Positions 34,804 to 45,638 are shown, counted from the first letter of the stretch. The stretch is DNA of 63,441 nucleotides from Rhodocyclus purpureus (GCF_016653115.1 NZ_NHRX01000063.1:139327-202767); one strand, 5' to 3'. Notes: generated by a model not told the origin, from the letters alone. Made by a program: numbers and translations.

Positions 34804-34936
34804 GTCATTGCGAGGCGCCCAGCGCCGTGGCAATCCAGTTCGTTCTTCTGTCTCCTCGCCCTTGGCAGCTATCCACGGACGACCCGATACCAGCCCCAGG
34901 CACTGGATCGCCACGCCCTGCGGGCTCGCGATGACG
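34804..34936. repeat. Dispersed inverted-end repeat, copy A
   Basis: The left end is GTCATTGCGAGGCGC followed by GTGGCAATCCAG. The right end is CTGGATCGCCACGCC then GCGGGCTCGCGATGAC. The two ends are imperfect inverted repeats of about 33 bp around an internal segment of about 65 bp. No protein-coding sense; lies in the 414-bp gap between the AraC gene and the M48 protease gene. Confidence 0.8.
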
Positions 34937-34942
34937 CGCCGT

Positions 34943-34974
34943 CTGGATCGCCACGCCTTGCCGGCTCGGATGAC
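34943..34974. repeat. Partial right end of the dispersed repeat
   Basis: CTGGATCGCCACGCCTTGC then CGGCTCGGATGAC matches the right end of copies A and B with small changes and has no left end of its own. Confidence 0.7.
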
Positions 34975-34987
34975 GAGCCGCTATCCC

Positions 34988-35120
34988 GTCATTGCGAGGC
35001 GCGTAGCGCCGTGGCAATCCAGCACGTTCTTCTGTCTCCTCGCCCTTGGCAGCTATCCACGGGCGACCCGATACCAGCCCTAGGCACTGGATCGCCACGC
35101 CCTGCGGGCTCGCGATGACG
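34988..35120. repeat. Dispersed inverted-end repeat, copy B
   Basis: Almost identical to copy A over about 133 bp including the internal segment (TCTGTCTCCTCGCCC onward), with a handful of substitutions. The close internal match indicates a recent local duplication of copy A. Confidence 0.8.
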
Positions 35121-35164
35121 GGCTGCTGATCGGGGCAGCGGCATCATCCCTTCGCAGTTTCACG

Positions 35165-36322
35165 TCAACGCGCGGGCAGCGACGCCTTTACCGCCGCCCA
35201 GTCGATCGACAGGGGCGCGAACTGCCTGTTTTCGCCGGCCAGCATCTGGCGCAGGCTGGCCAGGCGTTCCTCGGTCGGCGGATGCGTCGACAACAGCGTC
35301 GGCGGCGACACGCGGCGCTCCTCCGCCGTTCCTTCGCCGCCCCCATCGTCCGCCGGCGCACCGCGCGCGAGCGTCGCGAACATGCTCACCATGCCGTGCG
35401 GGTCGATGCCGGCGGCGAGCAGACGACGCAGCCCTTCGGCATCCGCCTCGCGCTCGGCGTCGCGCGAGTACTTGAGCTCGCCGAGCTGCGCCAGCGCTCC
35501 AGCCATCCTGTCGCCGGCGAAATCGCCGAGCGCCAGCGACACCAGCGCGCGCAGGCCGAGGCTCTTGGCCATCGCCTGCAGGCTGTGCCGCAACTCGGCG
35601 TGCGCGACCTCGTGCGCGAGGACGCCGGCAAGTTCCTCGGGGGTCTTCGCCGCACGGATCAGGCCACTGAAGACGACGACGACCCCTCCAGGGGCGGCGA
35701 AGGCGTTGAGGTCGGGACGATCGGCGACGAACCAGCGGTAGCGGTGCGGCGAACCGACGGTCAGCTTTTCGCCGATGCTGCGCACCGCGTCGACCGCGGG
35801 GCCGCGCTCGATCAGCGTCATCTGCGTGCGCGTCTGCGCCAGCGTCAGGTCGCCGAGCGCCGCCTCCTGCGCGACCGGGATCCTGGCGACGACCCAGCGC
35901 GCCAAGGCGTCGGCGTTGAGCGCGAAGCCCGCAAGCACGAGGAAGGGAAGGAGCAGGACCGCGCCGATCACGCCCCAGCCGAGACGGAAGCGCCGCTCGG
36001 TTTTCGCCTGCGCGCCGAGCGCAGCGCGCAGCGCCGCAGCGTGCTCCTCCGGCGCGCTCGCCACACAGCGTGCGCGCGCCTCGGCCGACTCGACGAAGAA
36101 CGCGTAATCGCCGGCCGCCTCGGGCCCGGCGGACCAGGCGAGGCGGACGCGCTCGGCATTGAAGCCGGAGGCCTCGATCCTCACGCGGGCGGCGACGATC
36201 TCGCGTCCGTCGGCGACGACGACGACGAGCGCAGCATCCTGCCAGCGTGCTGCGGCCGCCGCCCCGCCTCCCGGCAGGCCTGGGCCGAAGACGCGCCCGG
36301 CGAAGCTTGCCGTTTCCGGCAT
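35165..36322 (-). CDS. M48-family zinc metalloprotease
   Basis: 385 residues. The N-terminal ~110 residues are cytoplasmic-looking without a known domain. One membrane helix follows (about 118-136, VIGAVLLLPFLVLAGFAL), then a peptidase M48 domain with zinc motif HEVAH at 237-241, AEREADAEGLRRL supplying the third ligand, and a STHPPTEERL tail. It probably degrades misfolded membrane or periplasmic proteins. Its ATG overlaps the stop of the upstream AIM24-type gene (ATGA), so the two are coupled. Confidence 0.92.
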   Translation of the reverse strand: MPETASFAGRVFGPGLPGGGAAAAARWQDAALVVVVADGREIVAARVRIEASGFNAERVRLAWSAGPEAAGDYAFFVESAEARARCVASAPEEHAAALRAALGAQAKTERRFRLGWGVIGAVLLLPFLVLAGFALNADALARWVVARIPVAQEAALGDLTLAQTRTQMTLIERGPAVDAVRSIGEKLTVGSPHRYRWFVADRPDLNAFAAPGGVVVVFSGLIRAAKTPEELAGVLAHEVAHAELRHSLQAMAKSLGLRALVSLALGDFAGDRMAGALAQLGELKYSRDAEREADAEGLRRLLAAGIDPHGMVSMFATLARGAPADDGGGEGTAEERRVSPPTLLSTHPPTEERLASLRQMLAGENRQFAPLSIDWAAVKASLPAR

Positions 36323-37128
36323 CAGTCGTCGTCGCCGCCGCCGAGGATGCCGCCGAGGACGCCGGCGCCGAGCAGCGAGCCCTGGTCGGCCGAACGGCCG
36401 CCGGCGGCCGGCGCCGACATCACGATGCGGTTGGCAAGGCGCGACAGCGGCAGCGACTGCAGCCAGACCTTGCCGGGACCGGTCAGCGTCGCGAAGAACA
36501 AGCCTTCACCGCCGAAGAGCGCCGACTTGATCTTGCCGACGTACTGGATGTCGAAATCGACGGTCGGCTGGAAAGCGACGACACAGCCCGTATCGACGCG
36601 CAACTGTTCTCCGGGAACCAAGGTCTTCTCCATCAGCGTGCCGCCGGCGTGGACGAAGGCCATGCCGTCGCCGTCGAGCTTCTGCATGATGAAGCCTTCG
36701 CCGCCGAAGAAACCGGCGCCGAGCTTCTTCTGGAAGGCGATGCCGAGCGAGACCCCCTTGGCGGCGCAGAGGAAGGAATCCTTCTGGCAGATCAGCGTGC
36801 CGCCGATGGTCGACAGATCGACGGCGATGATGCGGCCCGGATACGGCGCGGCGAAGGCGACGCGGCGCTTGCCGGTCCCCTCGTTGTGGAACACGGTGGT
36901 GAACAGCCCTTCGCCGGTGATCAGGCGCTTGCCGGCGCCGAGCAGCTTGCCGAAGAAGCCGCCCGACTGCTGCGCGCCGTCGCCGAAGACGGTATCCATC
37001 TGGATCCCGTCCTGCATGTACATCATCACGCCGGCCTCGCCGACCGCCGCCTCACCGGGGTCGAGCTCGACTTCGACGTACTGCATGTCCGTACCGAAAA
37101 TTTCGTAATCGACGACGTCCATCGCCAT
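36322..37128 (-). CDS. TIGR00266/AIM24-family protein
   Basis: 268 residues. The AIM24 double-psi-like core is seen in [75 protein letters not shown] and [19 protein letters not shown]. The C-terminus is Gly/Asp-rich ([10 protein letters not shown]). The molecular role of bacterial members is not established. It is translationally coupled to the M48 protease, whose N-terminal extension may interact with it. Confidence 0.9.
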   Translation of the reverse strand: MAMDVVDYEIFGTDMQYVEVELDPGEAAVGEAGVMMYMQDGIQMDTVFGDGAQQSGGFFGKLLGAGKRLITGEGLFTTVFHNEGTGKRRVAFAAPYPGRIIAVDLSTIGGTLICQKDSFLCAAKGVSLGIAFQKKLGAGFFGGEGFIMQKLDGDGMAFVHAGGTLMEKTLVPGEQLRVDTGCVVAFQPTVDFDIQYVGKIKSALFGGEGLFFATLTGPGKVWLQSLPLSRLANRIVMSAPAAGGRSADQGSLLGAGVLGGILGGGDDD

Positions 37129-37326
37129 GGTCTGATCTCCGCAAGAAGTTGCAATCCGAAAAAAGCGCGCCGGCAGCAGCAGGCCGCCGGCGGCAGCTGG
37201 CGCGTATTCTAGCGGGGAGGCAGCGCCACGGCGATGCCGGCCGATCGAGGATGCGGGCGCAGCGAACGCACCCGGCGGCGGAATCCGCTCCGGGACGCGC
37301 TGCGCGCCCTGCGGGCGCCTGAGCTT

Positions 37327-37635
37327 CTATTCCCCCTCGCCGACCGGCTCGATGGCACCGGTACCGAGGAAGCCGCGCCCCTGGGCAAAGTAGACGTTGA
37401 TCGGCTTCTCGTTGCGCAGGATGTCGATGACGTTCTCGAACATCGCCGACGGCAGGTGCATCCTGATGATCCCGCCGGACTCGGCATCCGGCTCGAAAGC
37501 CATTCCCGGGTCGTTGAAGCGGACGTAGGCGACGACCTTGCCGGCCGCGTCGTAGAGCGATATCTGCGCACGGTTGGTCTGGTAGCCATCCGGTCCGCCG
37601 TAGAACAGAACGTGGTAAGCCGTGACTTGCGACAT
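37327..37635 (-). CDS. Small conserved protein of unknown function
   Basis: 102 residues from the ATG at 37635. The sequence has FYGGPDGYQTNRAQISLYD, VAYVRFNDPGMAF, GGIIRMHLPSAMFENVIDIL and an end FLGTGAIEPVGEGE. It is probably a soluble beta-rich protein. I have a sense of close relatives in other betaproteobacteria but no function. It diverges from the methionine adenosyltransferase gene across 282 bp. Confidence 0.8.
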   Translation of the reverse strand: MSQVTAYHVLFYGGPDGYQTNRAQISLYDAAGKVVAYVRFNDPGMAFEPDAESGGIIRMHLPSAMFENVIDILRNEKPINVYFAQGRGFLGTGAIEPVGEGE

Positions 37636-37917
37636 TTTCGACTCCCTCCTGACAGACTGGCAGCAGCCAGCGCGATCCCGGTCGGCTGCCATGGCGACCG
37701 GAGCAGCAGGCATCGCCACATCGACCGCCGACGCGGCAGACACCATGCCAATTTCATTGTAGCCGAGGCAGCGGCGGGCCCCGGCCGGAAAGGGCGATGT
37801 CGTCCCCGAGGTACGCCGCAGGCAAGGATTGAATACGCATTTCGCATCATCAGCGGCTTTTCGGATGATAATGAGAAGACCATCGCGAACGATGCCTTGC
37901 GCAAGGGGCCGCCTGAA

Positions 37918-39114
37918 ATGGAACTGCACATTTCTCCGCTCGAATTTCCCGCCGTCGGCGTGCAGCCGGTGGAAGTCGTCGAACGCAAGGGCATCGGCCA
38001 TCCCGACACGATCTGCGATGCGCTGGCCGAGGAACTGAGCCGCGCCCTGTCGCGCCATTACCTCGAGCATTTCGGAACGATCCTGCACCACAACGTCGAC
38101 AAGGGGCTGCTCTGCGGCGGCAGCGCGCGCGCCGGATTCGGCGGCGGCGAGGTGCTGCAGCCGATCGACATCTTCCTCAGCGGGCGGGCGACCGGAGAGA
38201 TCATGGGCGCCCGCGTTCCGCTGCAGGAACTCGCGATCGAGAGCAGCCGGCGCTGGCTCAAGGAGAAGCTGCGCCACCTCGACGTCGACCGCCACGTCCG
38301 CCTGCACTGCCACATCCGCCCCGGTTCGAGCGAGCTGACCGAGCTGTTCCTGCGCCAGCGGGCTTTGCCGCTGGCCAACGACACCTCCTGCGGCGTCGGC
38401 TATGCGCCGCTCGACACGCTGGAAAGGCTCGTGCTGCAGGTCGAGCGCAGCCTCAATTCGACCGCGCTCAAGCGCGTCTGTCCGGCCATCGGCGAGGACG
38501 TCAAGGTGATGGGGGTCCGCCGCGGCGAGAGGATCTCCCTGACCGTCGCCTGCGCGATGGTCGACTGCCATCTGCCCGACCTGCCGGCCTATCTGGCGGC
38601 CAAGGCCGAGGTCGCGGAAGTCGCACGCACGGTGGCGCGGCAACTCGGCGTGCACGCCGTCGAGGTCGCGGTCAATGCCGCCGACGGCGAGAGCGCCGAC
38701 AGCCTCTACCTCACCGTCACCGGCACCTCGGCCGAGTCCGGCGACGACGGGGAAGTCGGGCGCGGCAACCGCGTCAACGGGTTGATCACCTTCTACCGAC
38801 CGATGAGCATGGAAGCCGCCGCGGGCAAGAACCCGGTGAACCACGTCGGCAAGCTCTACAACCTGCTCGCCGGACGGATTGCCGCCGACGTCATCGGCAG
38901 CGTCGCAGGCGTCGAGGAAGCCTACTGCTACCTGGTCGGACAGATCGGCCGCCGGATCGACGAGCCGGCCGTCGTCGACCTCAAACTGCGCCTGGCGCAG
39001 GGTGCGGCGATGCCGGAGATCGAAGCACAGGTCGGCGAAGTCGCCCGGCACCATCTCGCGGCCGTGGCAACGCTCTGGCGCGAGTTGATCACCGGCTCCA
39101 TCGACTTGTTCTGA
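37918..39114 (+). CDS. Archaeal-type methionine adenosyltransferase
   Basis: 398 residues from the ATG at 37918. It matches the archaeal-type family (PF01941), not bacterial MetK: VEVVERKGIGHPDTICDALA, ILHHNVDKGLLCGG, FGGGEVLQPIDIF, LPLANDTSCGVGYAPL, CPAIGEDVKVMGVRRG and GRGNRVNGLITFYRPMSMEA. It forms S-adenosylmethionine from methionine and ATP. Bacterial genomes usually rely on MetK, so this is likely an additional copy acquired laterally. No methyltransferase or methionine gene adjoins it, and I see no SAM-riboswitch fold in the 282-bp leader. Confidence 0.93.
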   Translation: MELHISPLEFPAVGVQPVEVVERKGIGHPDTICDALAEELSRALSRHYLEHFGTILHHNVDKGLLCGGSARAGFGGGEVLQPIDIFLSGRATGEIMGARVPLQELAIESSRRWLKEKLRHLDVDRHVRLHCHIRPGSSELTELFLRQRALPLANDTSCGVGYAPLDTLERLVLQVERSLNSTALKRVCPAIGEDVKVMGVRRGERISLTVACAMVDCHLPDLPAYLAAKAEVAEVARTVARQLGVHAVEVAVNAADGESADSLYLTVTGTSAESGDDGEVGRGNRVNGLITFYRPMSMEAAAGKNPVNHVGKLYNLLAGRIAADVIGSVAGVEEAYCYLVGQIGRRIDEPAVVDLKLRLAQGAAMPEIEAQVGEVARHHLAAVATLWRELITGSIDLF

Positions 39115-39274
39115 TGCGCGCAGGCGAACGCGCGCCCGCGCATGCACAACTCGGCGCGACGCCATGGAACCATCGGCGCAAGCAGTCGTCAACGGGGCTG
39201 GGGAGCGCGACAGTCCTGCAGCAAGCGCCGTCGCGAACGGCGCCGCTTGCAACACACTTGTCATTAAACGGCGC

Positions 39275-39280
39275 TATAAT
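39275..39280 (+). promoter_or_regulatory. Candidate -10 for the 86-residue protein
   Basis: A perfect TATAAT lies 34 nt before the ATG at 39314 in an AT-rich patch (CATTAAACGGCGCTATAATCG). No -35 hexamer fits at 16-18 nt spacing. Confidence 0.5.
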
Positions 39281-39313
39281 CGTGTTTTACGCTTTCCGCA
39301 CCGACCGCTCGTC

Positions 39314-39574
39314 ATGAGAAGCCACCGCAACGACAATCTGCTACCTGCCTACCCTCGCTTTCACGTTGCCGATGGTGAAGGCCTGTTCAAGCCCATCCAC
39401 TTCGCCTTCGTCAGCGAGCGGATGCACGCAGACATCCTGCAGGAACGGGAGGCCATCCTCAATGCGCTGCCGCCAGCATCGGTGGCCAGACAGGAGCGGC
39501 TGTTCGCGCGCTACGACCCGCAGGCGAGCCTGCAATCCTTCGCGAACCTGCTGCGCCTGGTCGGAATTTCCTAG
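39314..39574 (+). CDS. Small protein of unknown function
   Basis: 86 residues from the ATG at 39314, following the TATAAT box. It is charged and soluble, with LLPAYPRFHVADGEGLFKPIHFAFVSERMHADI-type segments and a helical C-terminal half (QERLFARYDPQASLQSFANL). No domain recognised. It precedes phaB by 262 bp, a gap in which I see no gene. Confidence 0.55.
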   Translation: MRSHRNDNLLPAYPRFHVADGEGLFKPIHFAFVSERMHADILQEREAILNALPPASVARQERLFARYDPQASLQSFANLLRLVGIS

Positions 39575-39836
39575 CGCCCCGCCTACGGCGCCGGCAGTAG
39601 CCGCGTCGGCCGTGCCGAGCGCCACTCCGGCATCTGCGGCTGCGCGCGCGGGACCAGTGTAGTTTCCAAGCGACCGGCTGCCGGAAGCGAAGTGCTTCCG
39701 CGGCACCGTCGCGGCAAGGTGGCAGCACCCCGTTTTCATCGTCTGCTCCGGCTCGTGCTCGGCGTATCCCGGCACGCCCGGAAGGCGTATCATCCTACGA
39801 CAAAGAAGATTCAGGGCATTTTCCAGAGGAGGCTTC

Positions 39837-40574
39837 ATGAGCAAGAAGATTGCATACGTCACGGGCGGCATGGGCGGCATCGGCACGGCGATCTGCCAGC
39901 GCCTGTACAAGGACGGCTTCAAGGTCATCGCGGGCTGCGGACCGACGCGCGACTACGACAAGTGGCTCGCCGAACAGAAGGAGCTCGGCTACGAGTTCCA
40001 CGCCAGCGTCGGCAACGTCTCCGACTGGGAGTCGACGGTCGAGGCCTTTGCCAAGGTCAAGGCCGAACACGGTCCGGTCGCCGTGCTGGTCAATAACGCC
40101 GGCATCACGCGCGACGGCCAGTTCCGCAAGATGAGCAAGGCCGACTGGGATGCGGTGCTGTCGACCAACCTCGACTCGATGTTCAACGTCACCAAGCAGG
40201 TGATCGAGGACATGATCGACGCCGGCTGGGGCCGCATCATCAACATCTCGTCGGTCAACGGGCAGAAGGGCCAGTTCGGCCAGGTCAACTACTCGACCGC
40301 CAAGGCCGGCGTGCACGGCTTCACCATGGCGCTGGCGCAGGAACTGGCAAGCCGTGGCGTCACGGTCAACACGGTCAGCCCCGGCTACATCGGCACCGAG
40401 ATGGTGCGCGCCATCCGCCCCGAAGTGCTCGACAAGATCGTCGCCACGGTCCCGGTCAAGCGCCTCGGCGAACCGGAAGAAATCGCCTCGATCGTCTCCT
40501 GGATCGCGTCGAAGGAAGGCGGCTACTCGACCGGCGCCGACTTCTCGGTCAACGGCGGCCTGAACATGGGCTGA
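39837..40574 (+). CDS. phaB: Acetoacetyl-CoA reductase
   Basis: 245 residues, short-chain dehydrogenase fold. The NADPH motif is TGGMGGIG, then NNAG, catalytic Ser in ISSVNGQKGQFGQVNYSTAKAG with YxxxK, and PGYIGTEMV. The FGQVNYSTAKAGVHGFT context is characteristic of PhaB. It reduces acetoacetyl-CoA to (R)-3-hydroxybutyryl-CoA for polyhydroxybutyrate. A strong ribosome binding site (GAGGAGG) precedes the ATG. It stands alone here, without phaC or phaA, and ends before a strong terminator. Confidence 0.96.
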   Translation: MSKKIAYVTGGMGGIGTAICQRLYKDGFKVIAGCGPTRDYDKWLAEQKELGYEFHASVGNVSDWESTVEAFAKVKAEHGPVAVLVNNAGITRDGQFRKMSKADWDAVLSTNLDSMFNVTKQVIEDMIDAGWGRIINISSVNGQKGQFGQVNYSTAKAGVHGFTMALAQELASRGVTVNTVSPGYIGTEMVRAIRPEVLDKIVATVPVKRLGEPEEIASIVSWIASKEGGYSTGADFSVNGGLNMG

Positions 40575-40614
40575 TCCCGCCCCGCAGTTGCTTGCCTGCC
40601 GGCAAGCTGCCAGG

Positions 40615-40641
40615 AAAATGCCCGGCCTGGCCGGGCATTTT
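40615..40641 (+). terminator. Rho-independent terminator of phaB
   Basis: AAAATGCCCGGCC and its exact complement are separated by one T; the right arm ends in TTTT followed by CATTTC. It lies 41 nt after the phaB stop and is shaped to work on both strands. Confidence 0.88.
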
Positions 40642-40935
40642 CATTTCGGGGACGGGATATCGATCAGCAAGGCAAGCGCCACGCGTCTCGCTGCGGCACC
40701 GGGAAATTCCGCCATCTCGGCCTCGATGTCCTCTGCCAACGCCGCTTTCATCTGTGTCTTCATCAGGTCACGACAGCCCGACAGCAGTTCTTTCACCGAC
40801 AACTGCGCCGTATTACCATTCCTCGTGGTCGCGCCCTCCCCGGGGATCAAGGTCGACTTGCACGATCAAGCTCTTAGCATCAGCCATGTTCACGCCCGCC
40901 CGGGCTTTTGCACACTTCTCAGGACACTACCAAGC
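40642..40935. other. Gap between phaB terminator and bacteriohemerythrin gene
   Basis: No convincing gene. A minus-strand frame (40641-40850, TTG start, 69 residues) contains LSVKELLSGCRDLMKTQMKAAL and could be a decayed gene, but it lacks a ribosome binding site and a recognisable domain. The plus strand is open in frame upstream of 40936 without a start that looks better than that ATG. Confidence 0.4.
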
Positions 40936-41394
40936 ATGACGCCCACTGACTCCCCCGATCACGACAAAGCCATGACCTGGAGCGATGCCTTCTTGCTGGG
41001 CTATGCGCCCATGGATGAGATCCACGAAGAGTTTGTGGCCATCGTGGGACGCTTGCAGGCGGCCGAAGATGCCGCCTTGCCCGCCTTGATGGACGAGCTG
41101 GCGCGCCACCTCCAGCAGCACTTCGCGCAGGAAAATCAGTGGATGGAAGAAAGCGACTTTCCGCCACGTGGCTGCCACATCGACGAACACGCAGCCGTGC
41201 TGAAGTCGGTGACCGAGGTGCGCGAAGAGCTGGCCGCGGGTAACACCGAGTTGTGTCGCGATCTGGTGGCCCACCTGGTCGCCTGGTTCCCTGGCCATGC
41301 CGACCACCTGGACTCGGCACTGGCGCACTGGATGTCGAAGCTCCGCTTTGGTGGCAAGCCGGTGGTGCTGCGGCGTAACGTGACGCCGCGCTGA
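40936..41394 (+). CDS. Bacteriohemerythrin
   Basis: 152 residues from the ATG at 40936. The hemerythrin diiron ligand pattern is present: HEEFV, HLQQHFAQENQWM, CHIDEHAAVL and HADHLDSAL. Such single-domain proteins bind O2 reversibly and act as oxygen stores, carriers or sensors in microaerobic bacteria. It has no attached signalling domain. It is followed by 153 bp and a toxin-antitoxin pair. Confidence 0.93.
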   Translation: MTPTDSPDHDKAMTWSDAFLLGYAPMDEIHEEFVAIVGRLQAAEDAALPALMDELARHLQQHFAQENQWMEESDFPPRGCHIDEHAAVLKSVTEVREELAAGNTELCRDLVAHLVAWFPGHADHLDSALAHWMSKLRFGGKPVVLRRNVTPR

Positions 41395-41547
41395 ACCTGA
41401 GTGTTGAACGTGGACTGATCCGGGCGCAGCAGCAGCTTGCCGCCCGGCAAGGAGCAAATCAGATGATCCTCCTGCCGCCAGAACGATTGACTCTTCCCCA
41501 AACGCACAGCATACTGACCAGACTGACCAGTTTATGAAGGAGGCTCC

Positions 41548-41790
41548 ATGCATACTTGGCAATTACAGGAGGCGAAGAGCCGGTTCAGCGAGTTGGTCGA
41601 TTGCACCCTCGCCGAAGGTCCGCAGTTGGTGACACGCCGCGGTCACGAGGCGGTGGTGATCATCGCCGCGCCCGAGTTTCGCCGCATGCAGTCGGGATTG
41701 TCGCTGCGGGATGTGCTGCTGAGTGCGCCGCGTGGGGAGGCGCTGGACCTGAAGCGATCGGTGGAACCGATCCGGGAGCTCGAGCTGTGA
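41548..41790 (+). CDS. Phd/YefM-type antitoxin
   Basis: 80 residues. The N-terminal fold WQLQEAKSRFSELVDCTLAEGPQLVTRRGHEAVVII is the Phd/YefM DNA-binding domain; the C-terminal ~25 residues (RGEALDLKRSVEPIRELEL) would wrap the toxin. GGAGG precedes the ATG. The upstream CTGACCAGACTGACCAG direct repeat (about 41515-41532) is a possible operator. Its stop overlaps the toxin's GTG. Confidence 0.92.
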   Translation: MHTWQLQEAKSRFSELVDCTLAEGPQLVTRRGHEAVVIIAAPEFRRMQSGLSLRDVLLSAPRGEALDLKRSVEPIRELEL

Positions 41791-42203
41791 AGTACCTGCT
41801 CGATACCTGCGTCCTGTCGGAGTTGGTGAAAGTTGCGCCAAGTAGCGAGGTGCTGGCCTGGGTCGCAGCGCGGGAGGACGGCGATTTGTTCGTCGCCGCG
41901 ATGACGCTCGCCGAACTGCGGCGCGGTGTTGCGAAGTTGCCATCCTCCCGGCGCAAGAACGAACTGTCGACCTGGGTCGAGAATCTTGCGCGCAGCTTCG
42001 GCGACAGGGTGCTTCCCTTTACCGGAGAAACGGCTGCCTACTGGGCCGAGATGTGCGCGCGTGCTGAAGCTGCAGGCAAGCCGATGGCCGCCTTCGACTC
42101 GATCATCGCCGCAACTGCGGTCGAACATGGGCTGGCGCTGGTCACGCGCAACCAGAAGGACTTCGTGGCCGCCCCGGTCATGGTGATCGATCCCTGGGGA
42201 TAG
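41787..42203 (+). CDS. PIN-domain (VapC-type) toxin ribonuclease
   Basis: 138 residues from the GTG at 41787, overlapping the antitoxin stop by 4 nt. PIN acidic residues are in place: YLLDTCVLSELV (Asp6), TLAELRRGV, AAFDSIIAATA and a late VTRNQKDF. It would cleave RNA when freed from the antitoxin. It belongs to the FitB/VapC-like class that pairs with Phd-type antitoxins. It converges with glmS at 34 bp. Confidence 0.93.
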   Translation: MKYLLDTCVLSELVKVAPSSEVLAWVAAREDGDLFVAAMTLAELRRGVAKLPSSRRKNELSTWVENLARSFGDRVLPFTGETAAYWAEMCARAEAAGKPMAAFDSIIAATAVEHGLALVTRNQKDFVAAPVMVIDPWG

Positions 42204-42237
42204 TCGATCCAGGACGATCGACATCCCCTCCCCGTGC

Positions 42238-44085
<1,848 letters not shown>

Positions 44086-44122
44086 GATTCAACTCGCTTT
44101 CAAGCTTGAAATCTTTTTTCAT

Positions 44123-44249
44123 CCACGAAAAACACGAAAGCCACGAAACAAAACATAGGGCTGTGGTCGTTCAGTGTCTAACCCATCGGCTTGTTTCCAT
44201 TCAGCGTAAAACCCCATGAATGATTTCGCCTTTTTCGTGCATTTCGTGG
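44123..44249. repeat. Inverted repeat with CCACGAAA arms between glmU and glmS
   Basis: The left arm CCACGAAAAACACGAAAG (44123-44140) faces the right arm TTTTCGTGCATTTCGTGG (44232-44249); they pair except for two positions. The enclosed ~90 bp is markedly AT-rich for this genome and has no gene. It would lie in the glmS leader or glmU-glmS intercistronic RNA. Confidence 0.65.
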
Positions 44250-44276
44250 CCAACTGCCTTGTTGGGGTTCAATTGA

Positions 44277-45638
44277 CTATTTCTTCGCGACCTTCTGTGG
44301 CCGCTTCCAGCCGCCGATCGAGGTCTGCTTCGCGCGCGAGACGGTCAGCGACTCGGGCGGCGCGTCGCGCGTCAGCGTCGTTCCGGCACCGAGCGTGGCG
44401 CCGCGGCCGACGGTCACCGGCGCCACGAGCTGCGTGTCGGAGCCGATGAAGACGTCGTCCTCGATCGTGGTCAGGTGCTTGTTGGCACCGTCGTAGTTGC
44501 AGGTGATGGTGCCGGCGCCGATATTCACGCGGCTGCCGACGACCGCGTCGCCGATGTAGGCGAGGTGGTTCGCCTTCGAGTCGGCGGCGATCTTGCTGTT
44601 CTTGACCTCGACGAAGTTGCCGACATGGACGCCGGCGCCGAGCTCGGTTCCCGGGCGCAGGCGCGCGTACGGTCCGACCACCGCATCGGGGCCGACCACC
44701 GCGTCCTCGATGTGCGAGAAGGCCGCGATGCGCGTCCCGGCGCCGATGCGCGCGTTCCTGATCACGCAGTTGGGACCGATCTCGGCCGCCTCGGCGATCG
44801 AAACCCGGCCTTCGAACACGCAATTGACGTCGATGAACACGTCGCGCCCGCACTGGAGTTCGCCGCGCACGTCGATCCGCGCCGGGTCGGCGAGGCGCAC
44901 ACCCTGCTCCAGCAGGCCCTGGGCGATGCGGCCCTGCGCGACGCGCTCGAGCTCGGCGAGCTGCAGCTTGCTGTTCACGCCGGCGGTCTCCCAGGCGTCG
45001 GCGACCGACGCGGTATGCACGGCAAGGCCGTCGGCGACGGCGAGCGCGACGAGGTCGGTCAGGTAGTACTCGCCCTGCGCGTTGTCGTTGGACAGGCGCG
45101 CCAGCCAGTCGCCCAGGCGCGCCGTCGGCAAGACCATGATGCCGGTGTTGATCTCGCGGATCGCACGCTCCTCGCTGCTCGCGTCCTTCTGCTCGACGAT
45201 GCGCAGGACGCGGCCGTCCGCGTCGCGCACGATGCGGCCGTAGCCGGTCGGGTCGCTGACTTCGGCGGTGAGCAGCGCCATCCCGTCGCGAGCCGCGTGC
45301 AGCAGTCCGCGCAGGGTGGCCTGCCGGATCAGCGGCACGTCACCGTAGAGCACCAGCGTCAGCCCGGCTTCGGCCAGATGCGGCAGCGCCTGCTGCACGG
45401 CGTGACCGGTGCCGAGCTGCGGTTCCTGCAGCGCCCAGGCGAGGTCGGGCGCGGCGAGCGCCGAACGCACGGTGTCGCCACCGTGGCCGTAGACGATGCA
45501 CAGGCGCTGCGGCTGCAGGCTGCGCGCGCTGTCGATGACGTGGGCGAGCAGGGGCTTGCCGGCGAGCGGCTGCAGCACCTTGGGCAAGGCGGAGTGCATG
45601 CGCTTGCCCTGCCCGGCAGCGAGGATGACGATGTTCAT
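44277..45638 (-). CDS. glmU: Bifunctional GlcNAc-1-P uridyltransferase / GlcN-1-P acetyltransferase
   Basis: 453 residues from the ATG at 45638. The nucleotidyltransferase domain begins [30 protein letters not shown]. The C-terminal left-handed beta-helix carries hexapeptide repeats, [26 protein letters not shown] and a basic end. It completes UDP-N-acetylglucosamine synthesis after GlmS/GlmM. Confidence 0.98.
   Translation of the reverse strand: MNIVILAAGQGKRMHSALPKVLQPLAGKPLLAHVIDSARSLQPQRLCIVYGHGGDTVRSALAAPDLAWALQEPQLGTGHAVQQALPHLAEAGLTLVLYGDVPLIRQATLRGLLHAARDGMALLTAEVSDPTGYGRIVRDADGRVLRIVEQKDASSEERAIREINTGIMVLPTARLGDWLARLSNDNAQGEYYLTDLVALAVADGLAVHTASVADAWETAGVNSKLQLAELERVAQGRIAQGLLEQGVRLADPARIDVRGELQCGRDVFIDVNCVFEGRVSIAEAAEIGPNCVIRNARIGAGTRIAAFSHIEDAVVGPDAVVGPYARLRPGTELGAGVHVGNFVEVKNSKIAADSKANHLAYIGDAVVGSRVNIGAGTITCNYDGANKHLTTIEDDVFIGSDTQLVAPVTVGRGATLGAGTTLTRDAPPESLTVSRAKQTSIGGWKRPQKVAKK

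Noticed and set aside
37636-37917. Possible SAM riboswitch before the methionine adenosyltransferase
   Set aside because: Only a 6-bp ATCATC/GATGAT hairpin near 37850 is evident; no SAM-I, SAM-II or SAM-IV core sequence is seen.
40641-40850. A 69-codon minus-strand frame next to the phaB terminator
   Set aside because: TTG start, no ribosome binding site, no recognised domain; kept only as a note on the gap.
44086-44276. glmS ribozyme in the glmS leader
   Set aside because: The leader shows only an inverted repeat; the ribozyme core is not visible and is typical of Gram-positive bacteria.
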